64,000 nt of DNA. Source: Rhizophagus irregularis. Taxonomy: Eukaryota; Glomeromycota; Glomeromycetes; Glomerales; Glomeraceae. The position numbers and the translations under genes were made by a program. Position 1 is the first letter of the stretch. Each line of letters starts with the position of its first letter. Shown in pieces: positions 35,692 through 47,708 of the stretch. Location: NCBI RefSeq assembly GCF_026210795.1, contig NC_089440.1, forward strand, positions 3,286,001 to 3,350,000. Reading direction: 5' to 3'. The notes beneath the pieces were generated by a model. It had not been told where the DNA came from. It made no database searches and worked only from the letters and a program-made list of their open reading frames with translations.

Positions 35692-36704
35692 TATTTTGTA
35701 TATTTATTTACATAGATAGGTTTTAGAATGTCATTTATATAACATTTTTAATTACATTTTTAAAAACTACAACTGATTAGCTTTCAAATAAAAAAAAATT
35801 TATTAAAATCTATTGAAAATTGACAGACTTTTGTATATCTAGAAAAATGCCAATTTTACTGAAAATTACTAATAAACTTGAAAAATAATAGTAAAATATA
35901 GTAAAATAGGCATTTTTTAAGATATATACAAGTCTGTCAAATTTTAACAGATTATAATTATTATTTTTTTATTTGAAAGATAATCAATTGTAGTTGTTAA
36001 AAATGCAAAATAAAAATGGTTGACATATTTGAAATTTTAAAAGTTATCTATGTGCAAATAAATATATAAAATAACCTCAAAAAGTTATCATATTTTATAA
36101 TCAGATAATTTTTTTTATATCTTATAAACATTTTTTTTTATTTAAGATATAAAATCTACGAAGGATTATCTTTCAAATAAAAAAAAATTGAGTGATTTCA
36201 TCAAAAACTTATGTATTTTTATGCAATGTGAAAATTACCAAGCATTTTTAAAGAAATCCGGTAATTTATTGTAGACTTGTGTAGTATAGTTAAAATTCTA
36301 ATTGGGCATTAAATCCTTTAAATTTAACTGAGTTAAAATCATAATTCAGGCTAAAAATTATGTAAATCATTACTATAAAAGGAAATTTAACTTATTCGAA
36401 TATTATTCGAATACACTTTATAAATTTAAATGAATACTCAAGTATATTTGAATATATTCGATTCCAAACACTAATCTAGTAGTCCAATTTTGATGAACTT
36501 TTCTTTAAATTGTAGAGCTAAATGAGTGCTACAAAATAAAAAAAAGTTCATTAAAATTGAATCACTGGATGCTGAGATATTTACAAAAAACGATTTTTTG
36601 AGTTTCAGCAAAAAGGGGTGTTTTTGGCCAAAAGTCCATTATGACCTTTATATTAGATATCCAGGGTCCTACTTCTCCACTAATTAATTATGTTATATTT
36701 CAGC

Positions 36705-36820
36705 AAACGGACCAATTCACTATTTATTATAAAATTACTATGAATTAATTATATCTGTTAAAATACATTACATCTGTCAAAATAAATTTAATTAGTATTT
36801 TGTCATTTTGACGAAAAGTA
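36705..36820 (+). repeat. Dispersed repeat, copy 2 (partner at 4465-4560)
   Basis: It matches the copy at 4465-4560 end to end, apart from an internal stretch near 36765 (ATATCTGTTAAAATACATTAC). Confidence 0.75.
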
Positions 36821-36973
36821 TATAATTTATTATTTATTAATGTTAGAGACATAAAAATACTGTTATTTGATTCATGATGTGATAAATCTAAAAACTTTAA
36901 TTAATTTTTATGATTATTTAATGGCAAGTAATTATTATTCATGGTATTTAAAGTTTTAGGCAAATTTACTATA

Positions 36974-37728
36974 CAATTTTTTTTTAATAATTTAACTGTT
37001 AACAACTTTTTATCTATATATAAAGCCTAAATCGGCCTTCTAAATCTTTTTTTCAAGCTTAATAAATATTGTAAAGCAAGGTGAAATACTTAATATATGT
37101 AAATTTTAGAATTTTAAGATATATAGATGAAAAACGCAATACGATTAACTCTGTAAAATTTCATAAATTTTGCCAATTTTTACAAATGCAAAAATTCATC
37201 TATAAGACAACTATTCCAAATAATATTTTTAATATAAACTTTATGATGTTTTCTATGCAAAAATAAAAAAAAATTTAGGTTAATTATTGGAATTTCACAT
37301 ATATAATTAATTAAACAATATTGAAAATTGCGTGCAAATTTGCACACAATTTTTTTTTAATAATTTAATTGTCAGCAACTTTTTATCTATATGTAAAGCT
37401 TAAATCAGCTTTCTAAACCTTCTTTTTAAGCTTAATAAAAGTTGTAGAGCAAGATGAAATACGTAATATATGTAAATTTCAGACTTCTAGGATATATAAA
37501 TGAGAAACGCGATGCGATTAACTCTGTAAAATTTCATAAATTTTGCAATTTTTATAAATGCAAAAATTCATCTATAAGGCAACTATACAAAAAAATGATT
37601 TAAAATAATATTTTTAATATAATATTTATGATATTTTTTATGCAAAAATAAAAAAATTCTAAGTTAATTATTGCAATTTTGTATATATAATTAATTAAAT
37701 AATGTTGAAAATTGCATGCAAATTTGCA
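36974..37728. repeat. ~373-bp direct tandem duplication
   Basis: Unit A (about 36974-37346) and unit B (about 37347-37728) share long blocks such as AACTTTTTATCTATATnTAAAGC, CGATTAACTCTGTAAAATTT and CAAAAATTCATCTATAAG. A 61-codon frame in unit A is not preserved in unit B, so I treat both as non-coding. Confidence 0.75.
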
Positions 37729-38913
37729 TATAATTTTTTTATTATTTAAGAAATAAATATCAATTCTTTAGATTTTTTAATATTGTTGTAAGTTGGCATC
37801 TAAAAATAGTATTTTTTTTGGATTTAATTTAAAAGTATAAATAAATAATTTGTATATTCATAATAAATAAATAAATTAAAATTTAAAATAATAATTTTAT
37901 ATTAAAATTGCAATTAAACTACTTAAAAATTGGTATTAAAATTACCATAAAAATTATTAAAAATTTTTTTATGTCAATTTTACTGATTTTTAATAGTTTA
38001 TATTATTATACAAATTGCTTGTAAAATTAGTTGCTTAAAATTTTTAATGTGAATTTTATAATTTATTAAATAAAAATTTTGGGACAATTTGCTATATATA
38101 TTACCTACCTGATTAGCTAATATAATTACCTAACAGTATACATATAGTTTTATAGAAAAATAACAAAATAACAAGTAATTTATAAGTTAAATTATATTAA
38201 AATAAATATATAGTTTTTTACAATTTTTGTATAATTATTAATATTATTTTAATAAATTTGTAAATATATTGCAATTATTAAAAAAAAAAAAATTAAAACT
38301 TTTAATAACTAAATTTTTATTAAGTATAATATATTTTTTATACTTTATAAAAATTTTAGCTCTGATTTTAAAATATTAGAATTTTTATATAAGTTTTAAA
38401 ATTTTTAAAACTTTTTTTATTAATAATTATTTTTAAAAATTCTGGTTTATAATTTATATTATTTTAAAGCAGTTTTTTATAAAACAGATAAAAATATAGA
38501 AATTATTTCAAAAATTCAATTAAAATTTTACTGGCATATATGTAAATTTTAAAGTTTTAATTTTAAAACAATTTTTTTTTTAATTAAAAAAACAGTTTAC
38601 TAGAAGCTGTTTAATTATTTTATAAGTTTTGTATTTTAGATTTTTAGCATAAAAGATAAGTTTTAGATTAACTCAATTTTATAACTTTTTTTTTAAAAGA
38701 ATAAATATTAACCAGTTTTTATTTTCTTTATAAAATTACCTTTAAACTTTTTATTTATATTAAAAGTATATTTTTTTTTATTTATTAATGAAAATAATAA
38801 AAAATATAAATATAATGTATATTATATAATAATATTTTTTATTATTATATAATTAATTAAATAATATAATATTATATAAAAGTTGTATAATTATTTAAAT
38901 TAATAAAATATTA
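37729..38913. other. Extremely AT-rich stretch
   Basis: This is almost pure A/T with homopolymer runs. I see no gene or clear repeat. Confidence 0.5.
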
Positions 38914-39085
38914 CAGTCAAACCTTGATATAGTGAACCCTTGATATAGTGAATTTTTCAGACAACTATAATAAATTTCCCTTCGCTATAACGAATTAACC
39001 AATCAAATCTCTTAAAATCTTCACTATAATCTTATAGCAAAGTTGAGGTTTGAACCCTAGGGTTCATTATAATAAGGGTTGACTG
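38914..39085. mobile_element. 172-bp TA-flanked MITE, copy 2
   Basis: Same length and ends as 30091-30262 (CAGTCAAACCTTGATATAG). TA is at 38912-38913 and 39086-39087. Confidence 0.9.
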
Positions 39086-39087
39086 TA

Positions 39088-40153
39088 GTTTAAAATCTAT
39101 TATAACTTTATTGTAAATTATAAAGTTTAAATTCATGTATCTGTTATTTATATATTTATATAGATTATAAATTGTAAATATCATTTCAGATAATATTCAT
39201 AAATAGATAATTTTAAATGAATAATCTATATATTCATATAATTATATTATTCATATTATTTATGAATAAGACAGAATAACTTAAATTATACAAATAGTAT
39301 GGATAATACAAATAATAATTATAAATAATATAAATTACTAGCTAAACAAAAATACCAAATTTTGTATATTAATTAATTAAATAATTAATAATATTTTTTA
39401 CATTTTCTCACCTTATTTAATATTTCAATGCCTAAAGTTTGTTCCTAAAATCAAAACTTCTAAAATATTACAATAATTCTGATTTTAAAAAAGCTATTTT
39501 TTATATATTCAACTTTTTTAATTTATATTTTAAATAATATCACAATAAAGCATATAAAGCATAAAAGTTTAAAGTGAAATTTTATTTTTTTTTATAAATA
39601 AATATAAGAAGTTAATACCGACTAATAGAGTAAAGTTGAATATGAATATTTAATATTCTGAGCTCTAATCTATAAAATAAGAGGGAAATAAGCCCATTAA
39701 ATATATAGATATATTTATAATCCATAATTTTGAAATTCAGAAATTTAGAACAAATAATAATAGATTATTTACTGAATAGTTAAAATATATTTATAATATA
39801 AATCCTTGTTCAAAATGCTTTGATCAATAAATACATTCGTTTGTAATTAATCGATCAATGATCAGCTGTGAAACAGGTCCTAAATCAAAAACAATTTTCA
39901 GCTTTAGTTTTTAGATTATACTTAATTTTATAATGTACAACTCTGTATTTTAAAATAAGAACTTTTGTACCTCAGCCAATGATAAATAATTTCTCCATTT
40001 TTACTAACGCATCTCATCTATTGTTTAGTATTAGTAACATCAAATACAACAAATACAATCTATATATTGTATTACAGTCTGAATATAATAAATAAATAAA
40101 ATAAAATAGAAACATTACATAAAGTTTTTTTTCTTTTTTCCATTGAAATAAAT
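39088..40153. other. AT-rich intergenic stretch upstream of the small gene
   Basis: I see no gene or named repeat. Confidence 0.4.
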
Positions 40154-40800
40154 ATGGTAATATATATTAAAATATTTGCTTTTCTACCGCTTTTCTCAAT
40201 AATTATTGACGAGTTCGATTAAACAATTAAACAATACTATAGACAAGTCCTGACGAAAATTTCCTCTCACTATCAAAACTAGACAATCATATTGCCTCTT
40301 TTACAGCAAATCTTGAAGATGGTGGCCTTTTAGATGTAATATCTATTTTCTTTATTAACTAGTATTCAAAAATGAAGGAATTTTTTATTTATTAGATTTG
40401 TTTTGAATAAAAAATAGTCTACTAAAGGTATCTCACAACAAGAAGCCACCGCCACTTACAAATTATTACAAAATGTAAGCTTGCTTTTGGTAAAACAAAA
40501 AGAACAGAATAATTCAAAGAAAAATGTTAATGGGGCTAGTGAAGAAATGGAGGAAGAAAAAAAACAAAAGGAAGAAGACAATTCGTTAGATACATTCAAT
40601 AGAGTTACAGGTAGTTTATCGAGTTTGAACTTAATTTCTCTTTTAAACATAACCTATTTGAAAATTTTTCTAACAAATAATTTCAAAAAAATCAAATAGT
40701 TTCTTTTAAAGATTGCAATTATGTGTTTACAGTTTCGGATGATAAAATTTATGGAATTAAACGCGCAAATGAAGTCAATAAATCGTCAGATAGCATTTAA
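40154..40800 (+). CDS. Small acidic/basic coiled protein of unknown function, four exons
   Basis: Exons 40154-40156 (ATG only), 40243-40335, 40418-40610 and 40733-40800 join in phase to 118 residues. The N half (SLSKLDNHIASFTANLEDGG, then QQEATATYKLLQNVSLLLVK) looks helical; the C half is charged (EEMEEEKKQKEED) and ends KSSDSI. Splice sites are GTAATA/TATAG, GTAATA/ATAG and GTAGTT/TTACAG. The one-codon first exon is the weakest point: the true start could lie in a different upstream exon. I do not recognise a family; a small helical complex subunit is possible. Confidence 0.5.
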
Positions 40801-41559
40801 AATTATAGGTCACTACCGTACGGGACTATCACTCTTGTATAACTTAATACAAATGACAAACGTGATAAGAGATTTATCGTTTCGAAACATAAATTTATCC
40901 TGATTGGATAAAACATAATTTAAATATCATTTTGTTGATTTATATACAGTACAGATAGTTTTATTTAAGAATAATAATTTACTAACTAAATTGCAAAAAG
41001 AATTTTTTTTTTTTTGCTTTGTTTTCATTTTATTAGAAAGTATACGGAATGAAGGAAAAAAAAAAAATAGAAAATAAAAGGACAGTTTTTTTTTCATTAG
41101 TATAAGTATAATATATATTATATATACAGTTTAAAAAGAAAGCCTTCACATCTTTATAACTTTCTAATCGTTACAAATAGAATTTGAAGAATTTTCACGA
41201 AAAATTTCAACTTTCATAATGATTGACGAATAATCTTAGACTTATATTTGTCCGATAAAGAAAGTAATTGAAGTGGCTAAAGTTTTTTATATGGGTCGTA
41301 ATATTGGAGTTCATATAATTTTAAAACTGGCGTTGTGAAAAAATACACCGTAAGACTAAATTTGCGATTTTGTTGGCTGACAAATTTATAGATATATCTG
41401 ATATATTATCCTCCGGAAAATTTGAAAAGTTATCTGTATTACGTATATGTTTGCAAATTGTGATACAAATAATTGATCGACATGTTGGTATATTTTGGCA
41501 AAATTGCAACTTTCCTAATAAATTTAACTTTCCCAAACTTTTTCGTTGAATTATTTATT

Positions 41560-43780
41560 ATGTCTTCTGGCCAAACTATTTCAAAGAATATTAGTGAAAT
41601 CATTGCTAGATATGCTCCAATTTCATTAGGAGCGGATTTATCTAATTTTACAGATAATGAAAAATCTGCAATAAGTAAATTGGTTTCAGTTGGAAAATTA
41701 ATTGATAGGTTTGTAAAACATTCTCATGTTTTCGCAATATATTAATTGAGTCAATAAAATATAATATCGTAAAAAAATTTTTAAAAATTTATAAAGACTT
41801 TTTCTTCGTCAAAAATGGAAGGGAAATGAATCCCTATTAAATCAATTATTATCCGCAAATCCACGTGATGAAAATGCCATCTTGTTCTTTAATTTAATGA
41901 AAGGACCATGGGATAGAGTTAATGGATGGGTGTTGCCGTATCCACCAAATCTTCCTGAAGTTAAACCGCCCGGAGGAAATTTTTATCCTGAGGATATGAC
42001 AAAAGGAGAATTTAATAGTTGGATTGAAAAATTATCATCGGACGATAAAAAACGTGCTAAAGGATTTTATCATACGGTTAAAAGACATGAAGACACTGGT
42101 GAATTATATTTAAATCCTTATTCAATTGAATATAAAGATCTATTGAATGATGCATCTGATATTTTGAAAGAATGTGCTAAATTAGTTGAAAATGAATCAT
42201 TAAGTGAATTTTTAAAAAGTAGAGCTGAAGCTTTCTTAAGTAATAATTATTTAGATAGTGAAGTTGATTGGCTTAATATTAATAAAGAAAGTAAAATCGA
42301 AGGTTGGTGATATTTTATCTTAAATGGTGTGAGAAAGTATTTCCATTTTCATCACATATAATAAAAATTTGTATGTTCTAATATTAATATTATGTATTAT
42401 AGTTACTGTTGGACCTTATGAAGTATATACAGATGAGCTATTCTCTTCGAAAAGTGCGTTTGAATTTTATGTTCACGCGCGTGATTTTCAATCATCTAAA
42501 ATGTTGGAAAAATTCTCTGGGAGTTTACAAGATGTGGAAAATCATTTACCTATTCCTGATGAATACAAGAATAAAGACTTGAAGGTTACTCCAATTGTTG
42601 TAGTTAATCAGTTATACGCTTCTGGGGATGTTGCAGTGCCTATGACTGCTGCTTATAATCTTCCAAATGATGTAAAGAAAATTTTTTGATTTAATCGGAT
42701 TTTTAGTAAATTTTCTAATATCATAATGATTTTATATTTAGGAAGAAGCAGTTAAACGTGGAGGTAGCAAGTTGATTATCATTAAAAACGTTCAAGAAGG
42801 TATTTAATGTTAGAATATTAATTATTTATATAAATTAATTTATATAAATATATTATTATTTAGGAAAATATCAAAAGATTTTGGATCCAATTGCTCAATT
42901 AACAGTCGCTCATGATCAACTTCAATATTTGAGCTTTGACGCGTTTTTTGTAAATAAATAGCTATATTTAAATTCTTATTGTACTTTAAATAGTTTAACT
43001 AATTTTAATTTCACATAGACCCATATTCTTCTTCACGAAGTTGCTCACTCCAACGGGCCTCATTACATTATTGGAACAGATCATGAAACTGTTCGATCAA
43101 GATTACAAGAATATCATTCTGCTATCGAAGAAGCTAAAGCTGGTATATATATTTAATAATCTCTTTTTTTAAAAAAAAAACGGTAATTGACGTCTCTTTG
43201 TTATTAGATATAACCGGATTATTTGCAGCGGAGCTTTTACTCAAAAAAGGAGTTTTAACCGCACCGTCTCTTGAACAGTTTTACGTGTCTTACCTTGCAT
43301 CTGCCTTTAGATCGATTCGGTTTGGTATTAATGAGGTACATGTCTTTTTTATATTTATATATATAAAGTTATAAGGTTATATAGAATTAATTCTAAATTT
43401 TGAACAAATATAAGGCTCACGGATTAGGTCAATGTATTCAATTAAATTATATATTAGAAGAAGGAGGATTTGAATATGACGAACAAACAAAAAGATTCTC
43501 CGTTAATTTCTCTAAAGTGCCTATAGCTGTTTCAAATTTAACGAGAGATATTTTACTTATGCAAGGAGACGGTGATAAAGCACGTGTTGAACAATTTATT
43601 TCAAAATATGGCAAAGTTCGTGATATTGTAGAAGAATCTTTAAAAAGATTAGGTAAATGCATATTGATAATATTTTATTTTTCTTTGATGATACTAATAA
43701 CTTTTATAATTTTAGAAAATGCAAAAATACCAATTGATGTTAGACCTATTTATAAAATTGAAGCCGAAAATTTATTATGA
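41560..43780 (+). CDS. Peptidase M49-like (dipeptidyl-peptidase III-related) zinc metallopeptidase
   Basis: Nine exons (41560-41708, 41797-42302, 42403-42671, 42742-42799, 42864-42949, 43019-43142, 43208-43335, 43415-43652, 43716-43780) join in phase to 540 residues. M49 enzymes release dipeptides from peptide N termini with one zinc. The zinc site is HEVAH (residues 362-366) and the downstream EEAKAD (393-398), which supplies the third ligand. VTVGPYEVYTDELF and NPYSIEYKDLL match conserved M49 stretches. Classical DPP III has the six-residue HELLGH; this one has a five-residue HExxH, as in bacterial and plant Nudix-linked relatives. No signal peptide is seen, so it is probably cytosolic. No Nudix domain is present. 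Confidence 0.85.
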
Positions 43781-44158
43781 ATTTAGGATATATTTATTAT
43801 GAATCATGTGTTATAATATGTCTGTAAATTTCAATAAAACAAATTTATTTTTTTTTTTAAAAAAGCAATTGAAAAATTTTTATATTTGAAAATTTCTAAT
43901 TTAAATTTTCAATTATGAGTAAATTTATACATATTTATATTATGAGATAGAATATATAGAGAGGAAATATTAAAGCAAATTACAATAAACGCGAATTAAT
44001 TAATATGTTGTAACAGGGTTATCTCCTCAAATTACTGACAAACACCGCAAACAATTTTAACAAATGTTCTTTTTTTTAAAAAATTTTCCAGCTAGTTACA
44101 TTTTGTTATGCGAAAATTTTTTAATTTCTATAGCAACTCATTATTAAGTCTTAGCCAT
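43781..44158. terminator. Convergent 3' ends of the M49 and Hsp70 genes
   Basis: The 378 bp between the two stops hold both 3' UTRs. AATAAA-like signals are visible on the plus strand (CAATAAAAC near 43830). No gene is present. Confidence 0.5.
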
Positions 44159-46652
44159 TTAATCAACTTCTTCAATTGTTGGTCTAAAATTAAGAAAATT
44201 AAATAGTTAGATCTATTTCAATAGAAAATAGTAAGATTAATAATAATTTATGTTTAAATATAAACACATACCCTGCATTGTCATCAGCGGGTGCACCACC
44301 CGGTGCACCACCTGGGAAACCGCCTGGTGGGAAACCTCCGGCGCCTGGTGGGGCTCCACCTGCACCACCGTAAAGTTTCATCATTATTGGGTTGGCAACT
44401 TCTTCGAGTGATTTCTGTTTATGATCATATTCTTCTTTCTCTGCTTCCTGGTTATTCTCAAGCCATGTAATTGAATCTTGAATTGCATCTTCAAGTTTTT
44501 TCTTATCTGCTGGTTCGAGTTTACCAGAAATTTTCTCGTCCTATTATTTAGGATAAATTTATTAATCGACACTCTTAAATGATGACAAATTCAAACTATG
44601 ATCAATGTTTTATAGGACTTACTTGAAGTGTGTTGCGTAAGTTATATGCATAACTTTCCAAGCCATTTCGTGACTGTATTCTTTGTGCAACTTTCTCGTC
44701 ATCTGCTTTATATTTCTCGGCTTCGGCAACTGTAATCGTTGAGAAAAATATTAATAAAAGCTTATAAAAACATAAAAATGTATTATTAAAGAATGATTAC
44801 AAACCCATGCGTTCGATTTCTTCTTTCGACAATCGTCCTTTGTCATTAGTGATGGTAATCTTATTTGATCTACCAGTTGTTTTATCAACAGCAGAAACCT
44901 GTAAGGATTAAAAAAAAATGTTAGAAAAAAAAATTATACGCAATTTGATAAATAGTATATTATAGTTACATACGTTTAATATACCGTTTGCGTCAATATC
45001 AAAGGTAACTTCAATCTGTGGAACACCTCTTGGTGCTGGAGGAATTCCGGTTAATTCGAATTTTCCGAGCAAGTTGTTATCTCTTGTTCGGGTACGTTCA
45101 CCTTCATATACTTGAATAAGCACACCAGGCTGATTATCGGAATATGTGGAGAAAATTTCAGATTTCTTTGTGGGTACTGTGGTGTTACGCTTAATAAGCG
45201 GTGTCATAACACCACCGGCAGTCTCGATACCAAGAGATAAAGCAGCGACGTCGAGTAAAAGTAAATCTTGAGTCTTTTCTGAAGTATCACCAGATAAAAT
45301 AGCAGCTTGTACGGCGGCACCATAAGCGACGGCTTCATCAGGATTTATGGATTTGTTTGGTTCTTTGCCATTGAAGAACTCAGATACCATCTTTTGAATC
45401 TTAGGAATACGTGTTGAACCACCGACTAAGACGATTTCATGAACCTGACTTTTATCAATTTTAGAATCACGAAGCACTTTCTCGACAGGTTCCATTGTAG
45501 ATCGGAATAAATCCTGGTTCAATTCTTCGAATCTGGCACGCGTCAATGTAGTGTAGAAGTCGACACCTTCGAAAAGGGAATCAATCTCTATGGAAGTCTG
45601 TGCTGATGCCGATAGTGTACGTTTTGCGCGTTCACAAGCAGTTCTTAAACGACGGACAGCACGCGCATTGCTTGAAATATCTTTCTTAAATTTACGCTTG
45701 AATTCTTGAACGAAATGGTTAACAAGACGATTATCGAAATCTTCACCACCAAGATGGGTGTCACCAGCAGTGGCTTTTACTTCAAAAATTCCTTCTTCAA
45801 TAGTTAAGAGGGAAACGTCAAAAGTACCACCACCCAAATCAAAGATTAAAACGTTTCGTTCTCCGGTGGCTTTCTTGTCCAAACCGTAAGCGATAGCTGC
45901 CGCAGTCGGCTCATTGATAATACGAAGAACGTTCAAACCAGAAATTAAACCGGCATCTTTAGTTGCTTGACGTTGAGAATCGTTAAAGTAAGCTGGTACT
46001 GTGATTACGGCATTTTTGACCACTGTACCAAGGAAAGCCTCCGCGGTTTCTTTCATTTTTATCAATACCATGGATGAAATTTCCTCAGGCGTGAATTCTT
46101 TCTTTTCGCCTTTATATTCGACTTGGATGTATGGTTTCCCATTCTTATTAAGGACTTTGAACGGCCAGTGCTACATATTTAATGAAAAAAATCACGTCGA
46201 TTATTCGTCGTTTAACATTTTTTTAGGAAAAAAATATAAAAATGAAATTGTTTTAGATGTACATACCTTCATATCGGACTGAACATCCTGATCATTGAAA
46301 TTACGCCCAATGAGACGTTTAGCATCAAAGACGGTATTATGAGGATTCATCGCTACTTGATTTTTGGCCGCATCACCGATAAGACGTTCTGTATCAGTGA
46401 AAGCAACATATGACGGTGTTGTACGATTACCCTGGTCATTAGCAATAATTTCAACTCTGTCATTCTGCCAAACACCTACACAGGAGTAGGTCGTTCCTAA
46501 ATCAATACCAACTGATTTACAAAAAAAAAAAAATTAATTTTTCGCGTCTATAGAAAAAAGAACCTTTGAATTTTTAAACATTTTAGTTCGTGAAGATACT
46601 TACCAGCTTTTCCTACTTCAGGTTTTGCTGCTTCACCTTTTGGTTCTGCCAT
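44159..46652 (-). CDS. Cytosolic heat shock protein 70 (Ssa type)
   Basis: Hsp70 is an ATP-driven chaperone. Minus-strand exons 46652-46604, 46511-46267, 46170-44974, 44898-44805, 44729-44623, 44540-44272 and 44183-44159 join in phase to 661 residues. All three family signatures are present: [12 protein letters not shown] (about 18-29), [14 protein letters not shown] (about 207-220) and [15 protein letters not shown]. The substrate domain follows ([13 protein letters not shown]). The tail is a G/A/P-rich linker ([14 protein letters not shown]) ending PTIEEVD; the EEVD terminus marks the nucleocytosolic class that binds TPR co-chaperones. There is no transit or signal peptide. Six introns are unusual for a strongly heat-induced copy, so this may be a constitutive cognate. 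A possible heat-shock element lies at 47055-47080. Confidence 0.96.
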
Positions 46653-47708
46653 TATTATAATAGATATTTAAATAATTTTTTTATGTAATATGCTTCCTTC
46701 CTTCGTTTCTATTAACGGGTTTGAAAAAAAAATATATTCAATTTATGGGTATGGTGAATTATTATTATTGCTATTTTTCTTAAATACTTCAAATGGATTA
46801 ATAGATACCTTGGGAATAAATTTTTTTTAAAAAAAAAATTTGATTGCGGAAAAGTGTTAGCAAGCCTTTGCATTATATAGAAAATTGGGGCTTTTTACGA
46901 CATTTCTTTCCAGCAAGTTCGATTCATAATCCTGTGTAATTTTCAATATCTTGGACTACATCATATTATGTTACGCATTTTTTTTTTCATCCAGCATGTT
47001 CTACCTAATTCTACTATCTTCTGCAAATCGAGAATTTCTCCGTTTCGTCTGCATAGAACATTTTAGAAGGTTTCTTGAATAGGTTATTTATCACGTGTAA
47101 ATAGTGTAAATGAATTATTTTATTTATTACGTCAAAATTATAATATTTGTCTAGTAGTGTGACTCATATTATTTTGATTTAGCCATTCATAATTTTTTAA
47201 TTAAGAAATAGATGCCTCTATCACATGAGATCACTGATTTTAATAGTTCAATACTATCAATACTATCATCAACTATGATAGATTTATTAAGAATTATACA
47301 TACAATTTAGTCAATTTATGACCGATATTTCCTCACTATGCTGCGTCACGACCGGAATTCATAAAGATTACCGGAAATACGAATTTGAATATTTTTTACT
47401 TATAGATAGATAATGTGCAAAAAAATTTCATTTCCTTGCTGTAAACTGGTTTTTGTCAAATTTCGTTATTCTATTTAAGCTTGCCTAAAGTCTTTTAACT
47501 CGACCAAACGGAAAACCATTTGCTATAATCCAAACGTAATAATAATTGATCCAAATGTCTTGGCGGCCCACCAAAATCTCCACCTGTCTTATTTACTCCC
47601 GAAAGCGTTCGAAACAAAAACATTACTTGTTCACGAAATTCCTTGAAAAAGGAATCAATTTATTTGTTACTATGAAGCTTTCGAAGTTGCAACTGCAAAT
47701 TCATAAAA
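46653..47708. other. Hsp70 upstream / GCP4 downstream intergenic region
   Basis: This holds the Hsp70 promoter (minus strand) and the GCP4 3' UTR. Apart from the heat-shock-like element at 47055-47080, I see no gene; the 62-codon frame at 47546-47734 is probably spurious. Confidence 0.5.
47055..47080 (-). promoter_or_regulatory. Possible heat-shock element upstream of Hsp70
   Basis: AGAACATTTTAGAAGGTTTC followed by TTGAA places GAA blocks ten bases apart with near-TTC blocks between them, resembling alternating nGAAn/nTTCn units. It is about 400 bp upstream of the Hsp70 ATG. The TTC blocks are imperfect. Confidence 0.4.

Larger units (their letters stand above)
34370..36281. mobile_element. 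Nested set, level 3: long-arm TA-flanked palindromic element
   Basis: Ends are CACAAGACTACAATAAATTA and (right inverse) CACAAGTCTACAATAAATTA; arms of about 180 bp match. TA is at 34368-34369 and 36282-36283. A further internal palindrome lies at about 35747-36010. The ends are related to 22208-22678. Confidence 0.8.
34270..36473. mobile_element. Nested set, level 2: hAT-like element
   Basis: Ends are TAATGTTTAGAATC and (right inverse) TAGTGTTTGGAATC. The 8-bp duplication ATCTAGTA is at 34262-34269 and 36474-36481. TAGTGTTTGG-type ends and an 8-bp duplication fit hAT. The arms contain TATTCGAATA and ACTCGAGTAT words. Confidence 0.83.
34161..36670. mobile_element. Nested set, level 1: element with 8-bp target duplication
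   Basis: Imperfect inverted ends are AGGACCCCAGATATCT and (right inverse) AGGACCCTGGATATCT. The duplication ACTTCTCC is at 34153-34160 and 36671-36678. Internal flanks share TCGTTTTTTGTAAATATCTCAGCAT in inverse orientation on both sides. No transposase frame is seen. Confidence 0.85.

Noticed and set aside
39040-39075. GAGGTTTGAACCCTAGGGTTC resembling a tRNA T-arm
   Set aside because: It is the inner end of the 172-bp MITE, present in both copies, and no acceptor, D or anticodon arms are nearby.
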